Positions 36,384 to 45,470 are shown, counted from the stretch's first letter. The stretch is DNA of 64,000 bases from Caldimonas mangrovi (GCF_023721835.1 NZ_JAMKFE010000007.1:62001-126000), one strand, 5' to 3'. Numbers and translations: made by a program. Notes: generated from the letters alone by a model not told the origin.

Positions 36384-37883
36384 TCAAGCTGCGGCGCTGC
36401 ACGACCCGGGCAGCACCGCCACACCCCGGCGAAACTGCGCCTCCTCGCCCAGCGGCGGCAGCGCCTCCGTTGCTACGCCGAACCAGGGTTGCAATACATA
36501 GCGCCCCAGGTTGCGGCGCCAGTAGCCGCACTGCTCCAGCAGGGCGGCTGTGTCGTCCTCCAGGTGGTGCTTGGGGCAGCCCCCCCAGCACAACGGCAGG
36601 AAGGAACAGCTGCCGCAGCGCGTCTCCTCGGTTGGGTCGTAGGCGGCCCACCACCCGGCGTCCGCGTCGGCGGGCGGCGCGCCCGCTTCCACCGGCCGGA
36701 TGGGGATCACGCGGCGCGGGGTCGCCTGCAGCCGGCCCACGGCCCGGTGCGGCTCCGAGACCTGCAGCCCGCAGCGGTACAGCGACTTGTCGGCGCCGAA
36801 CACCACGGAGTCGTCGGCCAACGCGGCGCACACGCTGGTGCGCGGCTGCAGCCGGCCGTTGGCGACGTACGGGTCCTCGAAGCGCACCGAGTCACCGCAG
36901 GCGCTGCGCATCTGCGAGGCGAGCGCGTCGAACGTCACGGTGTCCAGCCCGTGCTGGCGCATGAACTCCGAACGCTCTGAAAAGTGCGCCAGCCGCGCCG
37001 GCGCCATCACGATGGGGTGGCGGCGCTGGAACCAGCCGCGCCGGCGCGCCATCTCCATCAGCGGCACCGCATCGGCGGCATTGCCTGGGTCAACGTTCAC
37101 ACGCAGGTCGACGCGCACGTGGTCCAGCAATGCGTCGATGAGCGCCACCGCCTGCGCGAACGATGAGGCGTCGGGGGCCGGCCGGTGCTGCCGGCGGTAA
37201 CGCCGGCGCCGGTTGTGCTCGTGCTCGAGCCCGTCGAGCGAGATCTGCACCTCGCGCAGGGCGTGGCGCGCCACGAAGCCGCCCACGTCCTGCGGCCACA
37301 GCGTGCCGTTCGAGACGATGGATGCGTCGTACCGCACGCCCTGCTCGCGACACAGCGCCTGCAACGAAGCGGACAGCTCCTCGATCAGGCCCGGGTTGAG
37401 CAAGGGCTCGCCGCCGTACCAGTCGACATGCAGCGAGCGCTTGCCCGACGTGCCGATGCGCTGCGCCACCCATCGGGCGATGGCCACCGCATCGCCGTGT
37501 TCCAGCTGCTGCTCGCTGCGTTCTTCGTAGCAGTAGTAGCACGCCAGGTTGCAGTCCAGCGTGGTGGTGACCGTGACCACCATCGGCGCTTCGTGCCGCG
37601 CCGCCCAATAGCGGTGGCGCACCTGCGCGACTTCGTCGAAGTCGGGATCGACCAGGAAGCCGCCGTCCAGCAGCCGTTGCAGCACCGCCGGGTCCCAGCC
37701 CTCGCTCGACCACGCCTGCACGGCCGAGCTCAGCTCGGCGCCCAGCGCCGCGGCGGCTTCGCCTTCCAGCACCCACGACGTGCCGGTGCGGGCATTGAAC
37801 AGCACCACCCGCCCGCCCTGCGCGAAGGAAAAGTTGTAGCGCGATGCCAGCAGCATCGCTGGCACGGCCGCTGCGGCCTGCAT
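36384..37883 (-). CDS. Radical SAM/SPASM peptide maturase
   Basis: This 499-residue enzyme has the radical SAM cluster motif CNLACYYCYEE, with Cys at 111, 115 and 118. A C-terminal SPASM-type set of cysteines (TRCGSCSFLPLCWGGCP) would bind auxiliary iron-sulfur clusters. The first 90 residues, before the barrel, look like a PqqD-like peptide-recognition region (FSFAQGGRVVLFNARTGTSW). The combination is typical of maturases of ribosomally made, modified peptides. The gene starts 8 bases after the stop of an 83-residue peptide gene, its likely substrate. The chemistry (thioether, carbon-carbon or other crosslink) cannot be told from sequence. Confidence 0.85.
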   Translation of the reverse strand: MQAAAAVPAMLLASRYNFSFAQGGRVVLFNARTGTSWVLEGEAAAALGAELSSAVQAWSSEGWDPAVLQRLLDGGFLVDPDFDEVAQVRHRYWAARHEAPMVVTVTTTLDCNLACYYCYEERSEQQLEHGDAVAIARWVAQRIGTSGKRSLHVDWYGGEPLLNPGLIEELSASLQALCREQGVRYDASIVSNGTLWPQDVGGFVARHALREVQISLDGLEHEHNRRRRYRRQHRPAPDASSFAQAVALIDALLDHVRVDLRVNVDPGNAADAVPLMEMARRRGWFQRRHPIVMAPARLAHFSERSEFMRQHGLDTVTFDALASQMRSACGDSVRFEDPYVANGRLQPRTSVCAALADDSVVFGADKSLYRCGLQVSEPHRAVGRLQATPRRVIPIRPVEAGAPPADADAGWWAAYDPTEETRCGSCSFLPLCWGGCPKHHLEDDTAALLEQCGYWRRNLGRYVLQPWFGVATEALPPLGEEAQFRRGVAVLPGSCSAAA

Positions 37884-37891
37884 GACCGCGC

Positions 37892-38143
37892 CTACCGCGA
37901 CGACTTGCGCGCGGCCGTCTTGGGCACCGGGTTCACCACGTCGGCGCCGATGTCGATCAGTGCCATGCAGGCCCCACCCATGCCGCACAACCGTGAAGCC
38001 TGCGCCACCTTCTTCAGCTCGGGCGTGTTGAAGGCCACTTCACGCACCTCCAGCCTCATGCCCTTCTTCAGCTTCACGGCCGGGTTCTTCTCGTCGCTGA
38101 CGATGAGATGCATCGACCCCACCTTGGATGCCTTGCTTGCCAT
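37892..38143 (-). CDS. Candidate RiPP precursor peptide (83 residues, two Cys)
   Basis: A small protein with a charged N-terminal part (MASKASKVGSMHLIVSDEKN, then a Lys/Glu-rich helix) and a C-terminal part RLCGMGGACMALIDIG with Cys53 and Cys59 in a Gly-rich setting, ending in a Lys/Arg tail. AGGAG precedes the ATG at 38143. Immediate linkage to a radical SAM/SPASM gene (8 bases) and the leader/core-like division suggest a modified peptide precursor. I do not recognise a known precursor family. No transporter or protease is seen nearby, so export would need factors encoded elsewhere. Confidence 0.7.
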   Translation of the reverse strand: MASKASKVGSMHLIVSDEKNPAVKLKKGMRLEVREVAFNTPELKKVAQASRLCGMGGACMALIDIGADVVNPVPKTAARKSSR

Positions 38144-38289
38144 GCTGTTGCTCCTGGTTGGTTGCGAGGGGTACTGCGCCATGGCACGGTGACATAGCGG
38201 CCGGTGCCGGTCAACCAGGAATGCTCTGCTTGCGGGGCCGCACCTGTCAGAAGCGGCAGTAGGGCCGGCGGTGCCTACCGCCTGCCGCC

Positions 38290-38892
38290 TCAGCGCCCGA
38301 TGTAGACGGGAATGGTGACGGTGCCGCCGCAACTCGCGGTGGTCGGAAGCGCTTGGAACGCGTGCTGCTGCATCGGCCCCTGGATCCGGGGAAAGCGCGT
38401 GCGCAGGTGGTGCTCTGCAGCGGCGAAGCGGTGGGTGTAGTGGACGAACAGGCTGACGGCATGGGGCACGTACTCGACGTCCACCAGGTAGAGCACCTTG
38501 GACTTCGGCACCTCGAAGGTGAGCGCCGGCCGGCCACCGCATGCGTTGAAGGCGGTCCCGAAATGGCCGCCGTCCTTGGTGGCCTGCACGCTCACCAGCC
38601 CCAGCACCTGGCCCGCCTTGGCTTTCGCGACGATGTAGCCGTCCTTCGGCACACCGTTGATCGCCGCGCCGCTCCAGGTGTCCTGCGTGAACTTCCCCGC
38701 GCTGACGGTGCCGGGGAACAGCATCACCCGGTAGTTGGCCGGCTGCACGCCCAGCACGATGACCGACTCGTCTTCGGCCGGCCCGGATGCATCGGGGTCC
38801 AACGCGGCGGTCGTTCCGCACCCCGTCAGGAAGGCGGCCGACACCAGGGCCATGACCCGATGAACTGCGTTGCCTGGCTTGTGATCTTTCAT
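38290..38892 (-). CDS. Lipoprotein of unknown function
   Basis: This 200-residue protein has a lipoprotein signal peptide ending in the lipobox LTGC (VMALVSAAFLTGCGTT). The mature part is beta-rich with two Cys (FNACGGRPALTF and TTASCGGTVTIPVYIG) and no family I recognise. GGGAGGG precedes the ATG at 38892. It lies 146 bases upstream of the peptide/radical SAM pair on the same strand and could belong to that group. Its 5' flank resembles that of an unrelated gene at 47172-47534. Confidence 0.7.
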   Translation of the reverse strand: MKDHKPGNAVHRVMALVSAAFLTGCGTTAALDPDASGPAEDESVIVLGVQPANYRVMLFPGTVSAGKFTQDTWSGAAINGVPKDGYIVAKAKAGQVLGLVSVQATKDGGHFGTAFNACGGRPALTFEVPKSKVLYLVDVEYVPHAVSLFVHYTHRFAAAEHHLRTRFPRIQGPMQQHAFQALPTTASCGGTVTIPVYIGR

Positions 38893-39000
38893 GCGATGAC
38901 CCTCCCCTGCGCCGGTGGCGCTATTGCTTTGCGGCATTCTTGTTCGAATGGGTTTGCCGAGGCAAACGTCGGCTTGTTGCGGGATGTTCAACACGTGCTG
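38893..39000. repeat. 5' flank shared with 47535-47640, copy A
   Basis: About 105 bases upstream of the lipoprotein gene are similar to the bases upstream of the membrane protein gene at 47172-47534. Shared blocks include CCTCCC, GGCGCT, GCATTCTTG, a TTCGA block, GGCAAACG and TGTTGC in the same order. A hairpin GTTTGCC-GA-GGCAAAC is present in this copy. Plus-strand translation of both copies gives related peptides (ANVGLLRDVQ here), so the block may descend from a coding sequence. Confidence 0.5.
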
Positions 39001-39012
39001 TGCTCAGCGGCC

Positions 39013-39080
39013 AAGCGCATGTCCTCCAAAGCTGCGCTTGTGGGCTTCCTTGCAGACCTTTGATGAGGCCTTCAACCGCG
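39013..39080 (-). pseudogene. Chimeric relic with RIO kinase and AbiEi-like fragments
   Basis: Bases 39027-39060 match 33387-33420 of the RIO kinase gene with about 31 of 33 identical. After a jump of some 80 bases relative to that gene, 39061-39072 matches a second part (GATGAGGCCTTC). Just before, 39016-39035 matches 46385-46405 in the antitoxin gene with one base missing. All pieces are in the same orientation as their sources. No reading frame survives. The rest of the 341-base gap (38893-39233) holds only the shared flank described separately. Confidence 0.55.
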
Positions 39081-39233
39081 GAGCACCAGATGAAATGCGC
39101 CGAGCTGCCCCATAGTTCGTCGCCGACCAAAATCAATCCGGACAATGGAGCCCGCGGGTTCCCGGGGGCCGTGCAGTCCGCCGGCCGTCAGCCTGTCATG
39201 CTTCGCCATCTGTCCAACGCAAAGGAGCAAGGC

Positions 39234-39974
39234 ATGAAATCGGCACGAGTGAGGCCCGTCTGGCAGGCGGCCCTCTGCACGGCAGTCTTCTCCATGACCT
39301 GGTCGAACTTCGCCGGGGCTGCTCTTGTCGGACGAGACCTGGGTGGCAGCGCCGCATTCGACGCCTACTACGACACAGAGCTGGACATCACCTGGCTCGC
39401 AGACGCGAACTACGCGAAGACCAGCGGCGCCGTGCCGGACGGCTATATGACCCATGCCGAGGCCCTGGCGTGGACCGCGGGGCTGAGCGTGCATGGCGTG
39501 GGAGGCTGGCGATTGCCGTCCGTGGCTCCGGTCAACGGCGTCGCGTACCAGCCCGAGTTCAGCCTCGACGGGAGCACAGACTTCGGCTTCGCGCTCACTG
39601 GCGAAGGCTGGGGGACTGCCTCGGAGCTGGGCCATCTGTTTTACGTGACACTCGGCAACACCGGCTACCTCGACGCGCCCTCGACGTGCGCCGACCCTTG
39701 CGCCTTGCAGCACACGGCGCCCTTTGCCAACTTTCAGTCGCACGCTTACTGGAGCGGCTCGCCCGTGCCAGACGCCTACTCGCCGTCGGTGTGGATCCTG
39801 GAAACCTGGAGCGGGCGTCAGTCGCCCATCGGACCGGACGCCTTGATCCATGCATGGGCGGTTCACGACGGCGATGTGGCGGCCATCCCGGAGCCCGAGA
39901 GTGCGGCGCTTCTCCTGGTGGGACTGGCGGCCCTGGCCGGGCGATCCCTTCATCGCAAGCGTTCGGCAAAGTAG
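39234..39974 (+). CDS. PEP-CTERM protein with DUF1566/Lcl-like domain
   Basis: This 246-residue protein has a signal peptide (ALCTAVFSMTWSNFAGA), a middle domain with DITWLADANYAKTSG and a WRLPSV motif typical of the DUF1566/Lcl-like fold, and a disulfide candidate (STCADPCAL). It ends with the sorting signal IPEPESAALLLVGLAALAG and a basic tail. AAAGGAG precedes the ATG. It is a second surface-directed PEP-CTERM protein in this window, on the opposite strand from the first. Exosortase itself is not encoded here. The function is unknown beyond export. Confidence 0.85.
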   Translation: MKSARVRPVWQAALCTAVFSMTWSNFAGAALVGRDLGGSAAFDAYYDTELDITWLADANYAKTSGAVPDGYMTHAEALAWTAGLSVHGVGGWRLPSVAPVNGVAYQPEFSLDGSTDFGFALTGEGWGTASELGHLFYVTLGNTGYLDAPSTCADPCALQHTAPFANFQSHAYWSGSPVPDAYSPSVWILETWSGRQSPIGPDALIHAWAVHDGDVAAIPEPESAALLLVGLAALAGRSLHRKRSAK

Positions 39975-40047
39975 CGATGAGTGGCAGCCCCTACGACGGC
40001 TCCATCGGTCGTTCTGGGCGCTGCCGAAACCTGTGCCGACTCGCGGC

Positions 40048-41532
40048 TCAAAACGTTGTTTCTCCCTTCGCGTCTTTCCACGGCCGACACGCCGCCGGGG
40101 ACCTCAACGCCCGCAACGCATCCTCGAGCCCCACATGCCTGAACCGGTACCCGCCCTCCAGCGCCCGGCGCGGCAGCACCACCTGCCCGTCCAGCAGCAA
40201 GGTCGACATCTCGCCGGCCAGCAGGCGCAGCGGCCATGCGGGCACACGCAACCAGGCGCGCCGCCCGAACGATCCCGCCAGGGCCTGCGTGAACCGGGTC
40301 TGGTCGCAACGGTCGGGCGCCACGGCATTGACCGCGCCCCGCACGTCGTCGTGCTGCAGGGCCCAGGTGATCAGGCCCACCGCATCGTCACGGTGGACCC
40401 AAGGCATGGGCTGCCGGCCGTCGCCGAGCCTGGCGCCCAGGCCCCATCGCGCGGCCATCGCCTGCATCGGGTAGGCGCCGTCCTCGCGCCCCAGCACCAG
40501 CCCGAACCTCAGCCTCACGACACGCAGCCCCACGGCCTGCAGGCGACGCGCTCCTTGTTCAGCGGCGGCGCACAGCTCGGACTGGAAGACCTCGGGCATC
40601 GGTGGCGTCTGCTCGTCGCATTCGAGCTGCGCATCCGGCACGCCGTAATAGCCCACCGCGGAAGCGGCCACCAGCACCTGCGGCCGCTGTTCCAGCCGGC
40701 ACGCAAGGCGCCGCAGGTCTTCGCACAGGCGCGTGCGGCTTTCGATCAGCTGCAAGCGGCGTGCGCGCGTCCAGGGCCGGCCCAGCACACGCGCGCCGGC
40801 CAGGTGCACGATGCCGGCGATGCGCGTGTCGGGTGCGATGTCGTCCAGGCTTTCCACCAGGGCCACGCCGGCGTCGAATTGCAGCCGCGCCTGGCGGGCG
40901 TCGCGGGTCAGCACGATCACCCGCCGTCCCTGGGTCCGCAGATGCAACACGAGCGCCCGACCCACGAACCCGGTGCCGCCGGTGACCAGCACGGCGTCTG
41001 CACCTCTGGGCGCGGGAAGCCCCGAAGGCGGTGCCTCGCGGCCCAGCCGGCGCACCGCCCACACATTGCGCAGGCTCCACGCCCACACGCCCACGGCAAA
41101 GGCGGTCAACAGCCACGACACCGTACCTCGGCCGGCAGTCACCAATGCACTCGGCTCGGCGACCCAGCGCAGCAGCACCGGGGCCATCAGGCCCACGTAC
41201 AGGCCATAGCTGGCAGTCAGCACCGCGTGCAGCCAGCGTTCGAACGGGGGCAGCTTGCGGGTGCGGTCCTCTTCCAGAAAGTCCGCCAGCGTGATGACGA
41301 TCTCGGCCGCCAGCACGGCCATCACCACCACAGCGAACCAGCCGTGCCAGGCCCACCACGCCAGCCCGAAGAACAGCGCGCCGTACAGCGCCTCGCGGGC
41401 GGCATGCAGCGCCAGTTCCTTGCGGGCGCCGCGCTGCTGCGGCAGCCGGGCCTGCCACTCGTGGTGCCACAGGTTGTCGAACGCGCCCAGCAGTGCCTGC
41501 AGGATCAGGACGGCATCGATGATCAACGGCAT
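40048..41532 (-). CDS. TIGR01777-type NAD-dependent epimerase with N-terminal membrane domain
   Basis: This 494-residue protein has an N-terminal membrane part of four to five helices (about 1-160; VLHAV and WFAVVVMAVLAAEIVITL) followed by an SDR domain from about 178 (VLVTGGTGFVGRALV). The C-terminal TIGR01777 signature includes GYYGVPDAQ and PWVHRDDAVGLI. The substrate is unknown; relatives act on sugars or cell envelope compounds. The start lies one base after the stop of the DUF4166 gene, so the two are co-translated. The pairing of these two domains is common in Burkholderiales, sometimes as one protein. Confidence 0.85.
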   Translation of the reverse strand: MPLIIDAVLILQALLGAFDNLWHHEWQARLPQQRGARKELALHAAREALYGALFFGLAWWAWHGWFAVVVMAVLAAEIVITLADFLEEDRTRKLPPFERWLHAVLTASYGLYVGLMAPVLLRWVAEPSALVTAGRGTVSWLLTAFAVGVWAWSLRNVWAVRRLGREAPPSGLPAPRGADAVLVTGGTGFVGRALVLHLRTQGRRVIVLTRDARQARLQFDAGVALVESLDDIAPDTRIAGIVHLAGARVLGRPWTRARRLQLIESRTRLCEDLRRLACRLEQRPQVLVAASAVGYYGVPDAQLECDEQTPPMPEVFQSELCAAAEQGARRLQAVGLRVVRLRFGLVLGREDGAYPMQAMAARWGLGARLGDGRQPMPWVHRDDAVGLITWALQHDDVRGAVNAVAPDRCDQTRFTQALAGSFGRRAWLRVPAWPLRLLAGEMSTLLLDGQVVLPRRALEGGYRFRHVGLEDALRALRSPAACRPWKDAKGETTF

Positions 41533-41533
41533 C

Positions 41534-42154
41534 TCAGGACTCCTCGACCGGGTCGTCGAACACGCCGGTCTGTTCGAAGGTGACGCCCCACCGCGGGTGG
41601 GTCATGGTCAGCGTGAACCGGAAGCGCCCGGCCCCCAGGTCGCGGTGCTCGACGCGGCAGCGCCCGGGGCTCAGCCACTGCGGCAGCCGCAGGTAGACGG
41701 CCCCCCAGCTCCAGGCGTAGTGGCGGCTCTGGAACACCAGCGCGCCCAGGTCTTCGAACACGTCCAGCGCCATCGCCAGGCCGCCCGAGGTGCGTTCCAG
41801 CACGCCGCCTTCAGGGTGGGCGCGCTTGGCCGAGCACACCGTGTGGCGGCCCAGCCGGCGCGACCACACCACACCGCCGGTGCCGTCCGGGTACACGCGC
41901 ACATCCACCGGCACGTCCCGGCGGCAATGCGGCACCAGCGGCCCGCGCAGCGGCCAGGCCAGCCACGCCAGCACGCGGCCGAGCCGCGAGCAACGCAGGT
42001 CCATGCGGCCCGCATAGGTCTGTGCCGCGTGGCCCGGCGCAAAGCGGCGCTGCACCGCCGCCGGCAGGCGCGACCACGCTTGCGGGCCCAGCATCGCCGC
42101 CAGGTCGAGCGGCGCCTCGGGGGTGTTCGGGTGGAGACAGGTCAGGGTGTTCAT
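41534..42154 (-). CDS. DUF4166 protein
   Basis: This 206-residue protein is of the DUF4166 family: MLGPQAWSRLPAAVQRRFAP near the N-terminus and a C-terminal beta region with HYAWSWGAVYLRLPQWLSPG. No catalytic motif is known. It probably works with the epimerase encoded just downstream, given near-zero spacing. It may act in lipid or envelope metabolism, but that is only an inference from membrane-linked partners. Confidence 0.8.
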   Translation of the reverse strand: MNTLTCLHPNTPEAPLDLAAMLGPQAWSRLPAAVQRRFAPGHAAQTYAGRMDLRCSRLGRVLAWLAWPLRGPLVPHCRRDVPVDVRVYPDGTGGVVWSRRLGRHTVCSAKRAHPEGGVLERTSGGLAMALDVFEDLGALVFQSRHYAWSWGAVYLRLPQWLSPGRCRVEHRDLGAGRFRFTLTMTHPRWGVTFEQTGVFDDPVEES

Positions 42155-42243
42155 GCCTGATCCATTGCGAGAAGCAGGCCACCCCGCCTGGCGCTGCTAA
42201 GTACTTGATTCCATTGAAAAACGCTGCCCACACCCGTCGCTGT

Positions 42244-42285
42244 CGTATACAGTCGGGCCCGGTGAACTGTTAACGCCGTATACAG
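42244..42285. promoter_or_regulatory. Direct repeat CGTATACAG before the histidine kinase gene
   Basis: CGTATACAG occurs at 42244-42252 and 42277-42285, the second copy ending at the base before the ATG of the kinase gene. The core GTATAC is self-complementary. The copies lie 33 bases apart, about three helical turns. They may be operator sites for this divergent promoter region, or -10-like elements; no Shine-Dalgarno sequence precedes the ATG. Confidence 0.4.
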
Positions 42286-44088
42286 ATGCTGCTGCGTGTC
42301 GCGTTGGGCCTGTCGTTGCTGGAGACCCTGCTGCTGGCGGGCGTGCTGCTCGCCTGGGCCGACCGGGTGGCGGGCGGCCGCCTGCTCGCCGCGTTTCTCG
42401 CGGCGTTCGCGGTCTGGATCGTCGGCAACGAGCTGCCCAACTGGTTCGGGCCCGGCGTGGAAACGCTGGCCCTGCACCTGCTCGCCACCGCACCGCTGAC
42501 CTCGGCGCTGTTCTTCCACTTCTGCGTGGTGTTCTGCCGGGCGCCGCTCAGCACCGCATGGGTGCGCGCGGCATACGTGCTGGGCGGCTGCGCGGTGCTG
42601 GTGTCTCAGGTGCTGTTGCCGGCGCATTTCGTCGACCACCCGGTGGTGGGGCGCATCGCCTGGGCCGAGACGGCCGCGTGGATCACCAGCACGTCGTGGA
42701 TGGTGCTGGGCCTGGCCGGCGTGACGGTGCTGCTGCGCGCGCTGATGCGTGCGCAGGCCGGCGGCAGCACGCCGGCACGCGCGCAGCTCGCCGCCGTCAC
42801 GGCGTCGTGCCTGTGGGGCGTGGGCTGCCTGCTCGGCTACGGCATCGCCTTGCTGGGCTGGCCCATCTACCCGTTTCCCTTGCTCGCGCTGCCGCTGTAC
42901 CCATTGATGCTGGTCTACGGCATCCTGCGCTACGGCGTGTTCGTCGCCAACGCGTGGGCCGGCCGCGCACTGGTGTGGACGCTGCTGCTGGCCGCAGGCG
43001 CAGCCATCGTGGCACTGATGCCCCTGCTGCTGCCGTTCGAGTCGCGCTGGCTCAGCGGCCTGGCGGTGGCCGCCGGCTGCCTGGCACTGAATGGCCCGGT
43101 GCGGCGCTTCGTGCAGCGCCTCATCTACCCCGGCGGCGCCGTCAGCGCGCAAGACCTGGGTGCCTGGCGGCAGGCCCTCGGCGAAGCCGACAGCTTCGAC
43201 GCCCTGGCCGCACGGGCCGGCGCGCTGCTCAGCCAGCGCCTGGGCATGCCTGCGCGCGTGGCCATCGGCGAGCCGCCGGCCGATGCCGACACCCAGGGCG
43301 GCCGCGTGCCCTGGCTGGTGATGCGCCGTGAAGACCAGGGCTGGGCCCCCAGTTGGCAAGGCTGGGACGCCGCGCCGCCCGGCCCGCGCCACGTGGCCGA
43401 GCTGTTCGGCACGGTGCTGGCCGACGCCACGGTGCGCGTCGAGCAGGCCCAGCAGGTGGCAGCGCGCGAACGCGAGCGCCAGCTGCAGGCCCGGCTGGCC
43501 GAGCTGGGCGCGCTGGCCGCCACCGTGGCGCACGACATCCGCAACCCGTTGAACATCATCGGCATGGCGGTGGCGATGGCGCCCCCCGAAACCCGCAGCG
43601 AGGTCAGCGCGCAGGTGGCCCGCATCTCGCACCTCACGAAAGACCTGCTCGACTACGCCAAGCCATGGAAGCTGCAGCGCGAGCGCTTCGACCTGCGCAC
43701 CCTGGCGGACCGGCTGGCCGCGCGTGAACCCGGCCTGCAGCTCAGCCCGGCGTGGCCCGACGCGTTGTGGGTCGAGCTGGACCCGCACCGCACCGAGCAG
43801 GCGCTGGTGAACCTGGTCGAGAACGCGCGCGGCGCAGCGCCCGACGGCTGCGTGCTCGACCTGGACATCACCGACACCACACTGCGCCTGCATGTCTGCG
43901 ACAACGGCGCCGGCGTGCCCGACGACCTGCGCGACCGCCTGTTCGAGCCGTTCGCTTCGCGCAGCCTCGGCGGCACCGGGCTGGGGCTCGCCATCGTGGC
44001 GCGCATTGCCTCGGCCCACGGCGGCCGCGCGCTGCTGACCGACCGCGCCCCCTGGCGCACCTGCTTCACCCTGGAGCTTCCCCGATGA
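42286..44088 (+). CDS. Membrane sensor histidine kinase with 7TM-type N-terminus
   Basis: This 600-residue kinase has about seven hydrophobic segments in its first 270 residues, resembling the histidine kinase 7TM N-terminal module. A linker follows, then the H-box VAHDIRNPLN (His416) and the ATP-binding motifs ENARGAAPDG, CDNGAGVPDD and GGTGLGLAIV. It should sense a membrane or periplasmic signal and phosphorylate the response regulator encoded next (ATGA overlap). The signal is not evident. The start is the first ATG after the direct repeat; no Shine-Dalgarno sequence is seen. Confidence 0.88.
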   Translation: MLLRVALGLSLLETLLLAGVLLAWADRVAGGRLLAAFLAAFAVWIVGNELPNWFGPGVETLALHLLATAPLTSALFFHFCVVFCRAPLSTAWVRAAYVLGGCAVLVSQVLLPAHFVDHPVVGRIAWAETAAWITSTSWMVLGLAGVTVLLRALMRAQAGGSTPARAQLAAVTASCLWGVGCLLGYGIALLGWPIYPFPLLALPLYPLMLVYGILRYGVFVANAWAGRALVWTLLLAAGAAIVALMPLLLPFESRWLSGLAVAAGCLALNGPVRRFVQRLIYPGGAVSAQDLGAWRQALGEADSFDALAARAGALLSQRLGMPARVAIGEPPADADTQGGRVPWLVMRREDQGWAPSWQGWDAAPPGPRHVAELFGTVLADATVRVEQAQQVAARERERQLQARLAELGALAATVAHDIRNPLNIIGMAVAMAPPETRSEVSAQVARISHLTKDLLDYAKPWKLQRERFDLRTLADRLAAREPGLQLSPAWPDALWVELDPHRTEQALVNLVENARGAAPDGCVLDLDITDTTLRLHVCDNGAGVPDDLRDRLFEPFASRSLGGTGLGLAIVARIASAHGGRALLTDRAPWRTCFTLELPR

Positions 44089-45470
44089 GCAGCACCGCGG
44101 CGCCCGCCCCTCCCACCGAACAGGGTCGCGTCCTGCTGGTCGACGACGAGCCGGCCTTCCAGCGCCTGGGCGGCGCCTTCCTTCGCAACCTGGGCCACGA
44201 GGTGCTGCTGGCCGGCAACGCCGAAGAGGCGCTGGCCGCGCACGCCAGCCAGCGGCCCGAGCTGGTGCTGCTGGACCTGGCCATGCCGCCGAGCATGGAC
44301 CCCGAGCAGGGCCTGGCCCTCATTGCGCGCTTTGCGGGTGTCCCGGTGGTGGTGTTGACCGGCCATGCCGAGCACGCACTCGCGCTGCGTGCCGCCGAAC
44401 TGGGCGCGTGGGACTTCCTCGCCAAGCCGATCGACCCCGACCTGCTGCGGTTTGTCGTCTCGCGGGCGCTGCGCAAGCACCGGCTCGACGCCGAGGTGAT
44501 CCGGCTGCGCCAGCAGCAGGGCGACGAGTCCATGGGCCTGGTCGGGCAGGCGCCGTCGGTGCAGTCGCTGCGCGCGATGATCCGCCGGGTGGCACCGACG
44601 CGGGTGAACGTGCTGGTGCTCGGCCCCACCGGCACCGGCAAGGAACTGGTGGCACGCGCCCTGCACGACCACGGCACGCAGGCCACCGGCCCCTTCGTGC
44701 CGGTGCACTGCGGCGCGCTGTCGGCCGAGCTGCTGGAAAGCGAACTGTTCGGCCACCTCAAAGGCAGCTTCACCGGGGCCTACCGCGACCAGCCGGGCCT
44801 GGTGGAAGTGGCGCGCGGCGGCACGCTGTTCCTCGACGAAGTGGGCGAGATGCCGCCGCCCATGCAGGTCAAGCTGCTGCGCTTCCTGCAGGAAGGCCAG
44901 TACATGCCGGTGGGCGGCCGCGTCACCTTGAGCAGCGACGTGCGCGTGGTGGCCGCGACGCACCGCGACCTCGAAGCCATGGTGCGCGCGGGCGAGTTCC
45001 GCGAAGATCTCTACTACCGGCTCAAGGGCGTGGTGCTGCGCACCTCGGCGCTGGCCGAACGGCGGCAGGACCTGCCGCTGCTCGCCGCACGCTTTGCGCA
45101 GTGGCGCGGCGCCGGGCTGTCGGCCAGCGCGCTCGCGTGGGTCTCCGCCCGCGAGTGGCCGGGCAACGTGCGCGAACTGAAGGCGGTGGTGGACGCCGCC
45201 TCGGCCTTGCTGCTGCCGGGGCAGCGCGACGTCGACGCCGACCTGCTGTCGCTGGCCGCGGGCGAGGCCCCGGGCGGGTCGATGCCGTCGGCCACCGCGG
45301 GCACCGAAGAAGCCGAAGGCCTGCTCGACCAGGCCCTGACCGAACTGGAGCGCCGGCTGGTCAGCGAGGCGATGCAGGCCGCCGGAGGCAATCAGTCGGA
45401 GGCCGCGCGGCGCTTGGGCGTCTCGCGCGTGGGCTTGATCAAGAAGCTGGGGCGGCTGGGGTTGAAGTGA
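44085..45470 (+). CDS. NtrC-family sigma-54-dependent response regulator
   Basis: This 461-residue protein has a receiver domain with phosphoacceptor Asp64 (LVLLDLAMPP), an AAA+ domain (Walker A GPTGTGKE, an intact sigma-54 contact motif GSFTGA, Walker B GGTLFLDEVG) and a C-terminal Fis-type HTH (GGNQSEAARRLGVSRVGLIK). It is coupled by ATGA overlap to the upstream kinase. Its target genes are unknown. The last 90 bases of this gene have a near-identical relative in the pseudogene at 47629-47777. Confidence 0.92.
   Translation: MSSTAAPAPPTEQGRVLLVDDEPAFQRLGGAFLRNLGHEVLLAGNAEEALAAHASQRPELVLLDLAMPPSMDPEQGLALIARFAGVPVVVLTGHAEHALALRAAELGAWDFLAKPIDPDLLRFVVSRALRKHRLDAEVIRLRQQQGDESMGLVGQAPSVQSLRAMIRRVAPTRVNVLVLGPTGTGKELVARALHDHGTQATGPFVPVHCGALSAELLESELFGHLKGSFTGAYRDQPGLVEVARGGTLFLDEVGEMPPPMQVKLLRFLQEGQYMPVGGRVTLSSDVRVVAATHRDLEAMVRAGEFREDLYYRLKGVVLRTSALAERRQDLPLLAARFAQWRGAGLSASALAWVSAREWPGNVRELKAVVDAASALLLPGQRDVDADLLSLAAGEAPGGSMPSATAGTEEAEGLLDQALTELERRLVSEAMQAAGGNQSEAARRLGVSRVGLIKKLGRLGLK

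Noticed and set aside
38940-39000. GTTTGCC-GA-GGCAAAC hairpin considered as an integron attC site
   Set aside because: attC core sites need GTTRRRY and RYYYAAC ends; this has GTTTGCC, and no integrase gene or cassette array is present.
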